This document shows positions 60,506-64,000 of a DNA stretch of 64,000 nt, piece after piece. The DNA lies in NCBI GenBank assembly GCA_001931905.2, contig MSJI02000360.1:19425-83424 (forward strand), given 5' to 3'. The position numbers and the translations under genes are program-made. This stretch comes from Cladosporium sp. IMV 00045 (taxonomy: Eukaryota > Ascomycota > Dothideomycetes > Cladosporiales > Cladosporiaceae). Position 1 is the stretch's first letter. Every line of letters begins with the position of its first letter. The notes below the pieces were generated by a model. The model did not search any database, had not been told where the DNA came from, and saw only the letters and a program-made list of their open reading frames with translations.

Positions 60506-62173
60506 ATGGCTTCCCTCCTCCGCCAGATCGTAGCAGGCCCACGCGCCAGACACCCCGAAGCCGGCCTCGACCTATGCTACGTGACGGACAACATCATCGC
60601 CACGTCTGGACCGAGCGGCACCCTCCCTCAAGTCGCCTATCGCAACCCACTGAAAGACCTCGTGCGCTTCCTCGACTCCAAACACGGCTCCGAATGGGCC
60701 ATCTGGGAATTCAGAGCAGAAGGGACAGGATACCCCGATGAAGAAGTCTACGGACGCGTACGACACTACCCATGGCCCGACCACCATCCGCCGCCGTTCG
60801 CTTTACTGCCTTTGATCATTGGGAGCATGCGCAATTGGCTTAATGAGAAAGATGACAGAGTCGTTGTCGTGCACTGCAAGGCTGGAAAGGGTAGGAGTGG
60901 CACCGTGAGTTGCAGCTATATGATTGCAGAAGAAGGTTGGGATATGGAAGAGGCAAAGCAGCGTTTCACAGAGAGGAGGATGAGGCCTGGTTTCGGCAAC
61001 GGGATCAGCATTCCCAGCCAGATACGCACGCTGAGCTATGTCGATCGCTGGACGAAGAATGGGAAGAAGTACATCGAGCGGCCGGCGGAGGTGTTGGAAG
61101 TGCATGTCTGGGGTTTGAGGGATGGCGTGAAGCTCTCTGTGGAAGGCTTCGCTGAAGAGGGAAAATTGATCAAGACGTTCCACACATTCACTGGTGAGGA
61201 GAGGGAGATTGTCAAAGGAGAGATCAAGAAAGAGGCCGGGTTCGCCGATGTGGTTCAGGATGTGATGGGTAGAGGCAAAAACACCGTGCTTCAAAAGAAA
61301 GACGATACGCCAGGATCGGAGGACGAAGCTGAGAGAGACGAAAAGTACGTTTCGAGAGCCTCGACTTCGAGAACACTGGATAGCTCGACCGGCGGCGACG
61401 TGATCTTCCGCCCAACATCGCGACTAGTCCTACCGTCCAGCGACATCAACATCGACGTCGAGCGGCGAAACAAAACCAAAGTCGGCGGCTTCACAATGGT
61501 CACCGCCGTGGCTCACGTATGGTTCAACATTTTCTTCGAAGGCCAAGGTCCCGAGAAGCAAGGCAAGCCCGAAACCTCTGGCGTCTTCGAAATCGACTGG
61601 GATGCCATGGACGGCGTCAAAGGCTCATCAAGGAAAGGCACGCGTGCCTTCAACCGCCTTGCCATGGTCTGGAAAGCAGGTGAAGTCGAAGGCGCGCCTG
61701 GCATTGAAATCAACGAACCCGCGGAAGGCGAGCAGGCGAGGCAGATGAAAGCCGCAGATTGGCACGGCGTCAAAGACACCGGCGACGATTCAGACAAACA
61801 GCTCGGACTGCGCGCCGAGAAGGAAGGCAGCGCCCTAATCAGTCGCGCGAGCAGTGTGCGAAGCCAGGCGGACGGCAAAGATCCAACTCTCCCCGAAGAG
61901 GCCGAGGGTACCAAGCCCTACGGCAAGCATGGAGAGGAGGATCCGGGCAAATCCCAGATCGCTCTTTCGAAGGATTCTCCCTCCAGCGGCTCGAGCTCGT
62001 CAGATGCTCTCGCGCCGAAGCAGAGTCCGTCACGGGTAGATGGCTCGGATAACAACCTTGGCCATGTCTCGACGTCTGATCTTCCCAATGGCACGTCGGA
62101 AGATAACCTTGCCGACCACGAGGGTCAAGCACTGGGGAGTTTGAAGGTGCACAAGGATGAGAGGAGTTCTTGA
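60506..62173 (+). CDS. PTEN-type phosphatidylinositol 3-phosphatase
   Basis: Intronless, 555 residues, ATG at 60506. The phosphatase domain (about 15-185) starts LDLCYVTDNIIATSGPSG; the P-loop is VVHCKAGKGRSGTVSCSYMI with Cys124 and Arg130, and Asp92 lies in HYPWPDHHPPP: the same residue numbers as human PTEN. The lysines flanking the P-loop Gly, which make PTEN prefer PI(3,4,5)P3, are kept. A C2-like domain follows (about 190-420) with an acidic, Ser-rich insertion around 270-320, then a long disordered tail. The yeast relative is Tep1. Expected to act at membranes, against PI(3,4,5)P3 or PI(3,4)P2; the fungal substrate is debated. Confidence 0.93.
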   Translation: MASLLRQIVAGPRARHPEAGLDLCYVTDNIIATSGPSGTLPQVAYRNPLKDLVRFLDSKHGSEWAIWEFRAEGTGYPDEEVYGRVRHYPWPDHHPPPFALLPLIIGSMRNWLNEKDDRVVVVHCKAGKGRSGTVSCSYMIAEEGWDMEEAKQRFTERRMRPGFGNGISIPSQIRTLSYVDRWTKNGKKYIERPAEVLEVHVWGLRDGVKLSVEGFAEEGKLIKTFHTFTGEEREIVKGEIKKEAGFADVVQDVMGRGKNTVLQKKDDTPGSEDEAERDEKYVSRASTSRTLDSSTGGDVIFRPTSRLVLPSSDINIDVERRNKTKVGGFTMVTAVAHVWFNIFFEGQGPEKQGKPETSGVFEIDWDAMDGVKGSSRKGTRAFNRLAMVWKAGEVEGAPGIEINEPAEGEQARQMKAADWHGVKDTGDDSDKQLGLRAEKEGSALISRASSVRSQADGKDPTLPEEAEGTKPYGKHGEEDPGKSQIALSKDSPSSGSSSSDALAPKQSPSRVDGSDNNLGHVSTSDLPNGTSEDNLADHEGQALGSLKVHKDERSS

Positions 62174-62599
62174 GCTAGTCGGCATTCCTGTGGGTTCTGT
62201 CCTTCAAGCGCGGCGTAAGGTGCATGGCTTTGTGATTTGGCTTTTTCAACTTGCATGCGGATATTTGGTGGTTTGCTGGGTGGTTTGTTATCTTCGTGTA
62301 GCACAGATACCCGCTCTTACTATATCTCAGGTATCATGGGTTCTGAAAGAACAGCGCGAACAAAGCGATGCATTGAAAGTGACCGCTTTTGGAGTTTGAA
62401 TATGAATGACTTTCTAGGTAATGTTACATCTTTTACATCAACTGCATTTTACAGATCAAATGATACACCCCCAATTTACATTTTGCACGCTTTCCCGGAA
62501 TTTTGCTCGGCAGGCTGTGCAAAACCCATGCAAGAAATAACACCAAAAGCTATGCTCCCGAACACCAATCGAACGCTGGCTTGCTCTCTCGCTCCTAAT
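62174..62599. other. Convergent 3' intergenic region
   Basis: Between the PTEN-like gene and uS4m. T-rich; no gene seen. Confidence 0.5.
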
Positions 62600-64000
62600 C
62601 TATCTTCTCCTGAGGTACCAGTTGAAAATCAATCCCGAAATCTCGCTGCTCACCGGTGTGGGCACCTCAGCAATACCGGGCCTGGCCACGGGGTGTCGCA
62701 GGTAAACGGCAGAGCAAATGTTCTGGTTGACTTCGAGGTAGCGCGGGATGAACGCGAATGCGCTCATGTAGTCCCTAGGCCGCCAAGGAGTTCTGTAGGG
62801 CTTGGAGTGGTCAATGGGGTTCTCGTGGGCGCGCTGCAGGGCCTTGTAGAGGAGCTGGGCGTCTTTGCTGGGCGAATGTTCGGCCTCCTTTTGAGTGCCT
62901 GGGGTTTGAGCATCGGATTCTGAGGACTTTGGTGCCTCAGAGGCGGGGAGGTGCTGCTCGGGGATCTTGGAGACGACATCTTCCAGGGTGTTGGTCAGCT
63001 CCTCGAGCGTGACGTTTGTGCTCTCCACGGACTTGCGAGCACCGAAGTTACTCATGGTGTGGCGGATTGAAGTGCGGAGCCTCCGCAGGTCTTTCAGGCG
63101 GCGGCCAGAGAGGTTGCCCTTGGCACCTTCTGTTATCCACTTTGCGCGCAGCATAAGCCTTCGCAGAATCTCCTTCGTCTCCTCAGGTGTTTTGGCAACA
63201 GGGCCATCCTGTGCTGTTGACTCTGACTCTGCAGCGTCCTTCTTACTCGCCTTCACTTCGGTTTCTTCACTGCTGGCCTCCTCTTGCGCCTCCTCCGAGG
63301 CTTCCTCCGAGGCTTCCTCTCCCTCGGCAGCAGCCGCCTTCTTTGCTCCACCGCTCACTTGCTGCCGCGGTTTGGGTGCACCGGTAGCGTACAGGACTCT
63401 CTCGGGATCCACAGAGAACATATCGCCGGGGTTTAACATGTATCCAGGGTAAGTCATCTGTGCACGGTCAGCTTCGTCCCCATCCCATCCTCTTTCACGC
63501 GAAGACCAACCTTTTTGCCGTTCACCTTGACCCAGCCATGCACAACCATCTGCCTCGCCTGTTTAGTTGAACTTGCGAACAAAGCTCTGAAAATCGCAGT
63601 ATCCAGTCTCCTCTCGAGAGGGTGGAAAGCCATGCTCATGTAAGGCGTTTTATTGGTCTTCGTGGCGCGCTGCCCATCTCTTTGCAGCCTTCGTTTGTCC
63701 TCCACTGCCTCTACTCCCATTCCTCTGCCAGTCGCCTGTTCACTGCCATCGTTTTCGGCCAGATATCTGAAGTCAAGCGGCACCACGGCGGGCAGTCGGC
63801 GGTCGAACATGCGCGACCATTGGCCTTCGCGCACGTAAGGATTATGGTATGATCGCCCAAGATTTTTGGCAGCCCATTTCTGCTGGAAGAATGTTTTGTT
63901 CTCCAATCGAGGCGATCTGATGCGTTGAAGGTTGTAGAGGTTGTATTTCGACCAGTCTTGTCTTGGTTTCTGCGCTCGGTGTTAGTGACAACAGCGGGGA
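62600..64000 (-). CDS. NAM9: Mitochondrial small-subunit ribosomal protein uS4m (Nam9), 5' end beyond window
   Basis: Exons visible: 63511-63969 and 62600-63457, intron 63458-63510. Splicing joins HGWVKVNGKK to MTYPGYMLNPGDMFSVD, reconstituting the S4 RNA-binding domain (LERRLDTAIFRALFASSTKQ, ARQMVVHGWVKVNGKK). An acceptor at 63970 with a CACTAAC branch site shows another exon upstream, outside the window, which should carry the start codon. The visible part begins KPRQDWSKYNLYNL, the Nam9 N-terminal block. After the S4 domain comes an acidic Ala/Glu-rich insertion, then the fungal C-terminal block ending ICSAVYLRHPVARPGIAEVP and FNWYLRRR. It binds 15S/SSU rRNA and nucleates mitoribosome small-subunit assembly. 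Confidence 0.94.

Noticed and set aside
1..64000. CRISPR arrays, rRNA genes, bacterial-type operons
   Set aside because: None seen; the DNA is eukaryotic with spliceosomal introns.

Overview
The window is nuclear DNA of a filamentous ascomycete (Pezizomycotina). Genes are compact, introns are short (about 48-65 nt, GT..AG, with CTGAC/CTAAC-type branch sites), and gene content is typically fungal: APSES/ankyrin factor, PTH11-like receptor, F-box-type and BTB proteins, P450nor. One transposon shows C-to-T damage typical of repeat-induced point mutation (RIP). A Dothideomycete is my best guess from overall feel; the sequence does not prove it.

Left part (1-19.7 kb), accessory in character: a PTH11/rhodopsin-like receptor cut by the left edge; an amino-acid/GABA-type permease; a 2.2 kb gene-poor stretch; a CYP55 nitric oxide reductase (P450nor) gene split by a 3,332-bp Tc1/mariner element; a head-to-head nitrate reductase; a decayed GH43 glycosidase; an ankyrin protein; and 1.8 kb without a convincing gene.

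Right part (19.7-64 kb), dense and mostly housekeeping: F-box-like/UBA protein, coiled-coil protein, CTF18, BTB protein, MDR oxidoreductase, GNAT acetyltransferase, LYR/Cup1-like protein, APSES (SBF/MBF-type) cell-cycle factor, PMS1, macrodomain hydrolase, glutaminyl-tRNA synthetase, FIS1, SPC24, basic-secretory-protein-family metallopeptidase, MARVEL-like membrane protein, ARH1 adrenodoxin reductase, a second P450, two membrane proteins of unknown function, a PTEN-type phosphatase and mitoribosomal uS4m (NAM9), cut by the right edge.

The most striking region is 6.2-14.9 kb. Nitrate reductase and P450nor diverge from one 720-bp intergenic region that carries GATA-factor sites and a CCGCGG palindrome, suggesting one nitrogen-oxide module. 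P450nor is broken at a precise TA dinucleotide; dropping the element and one TA copy gives an uninterrupted 405-codon frame. The element has 181/197-bp terminal inverted repeats and two convergent ORFs. One is a DDE transposase. The other is an unrecognised ~590-codon frame whose roughly 40 stops are, with one exception, TAG or TAA, as expected if CAG/CAA codons were RIP-mutated.

A second theme is G1/S control: the APSES gene has two perfect tandem ACGCGT boxes upstream, and PMS1 and CTF18, both DNA-metabolism genes, carry ACGCG cores upstream.
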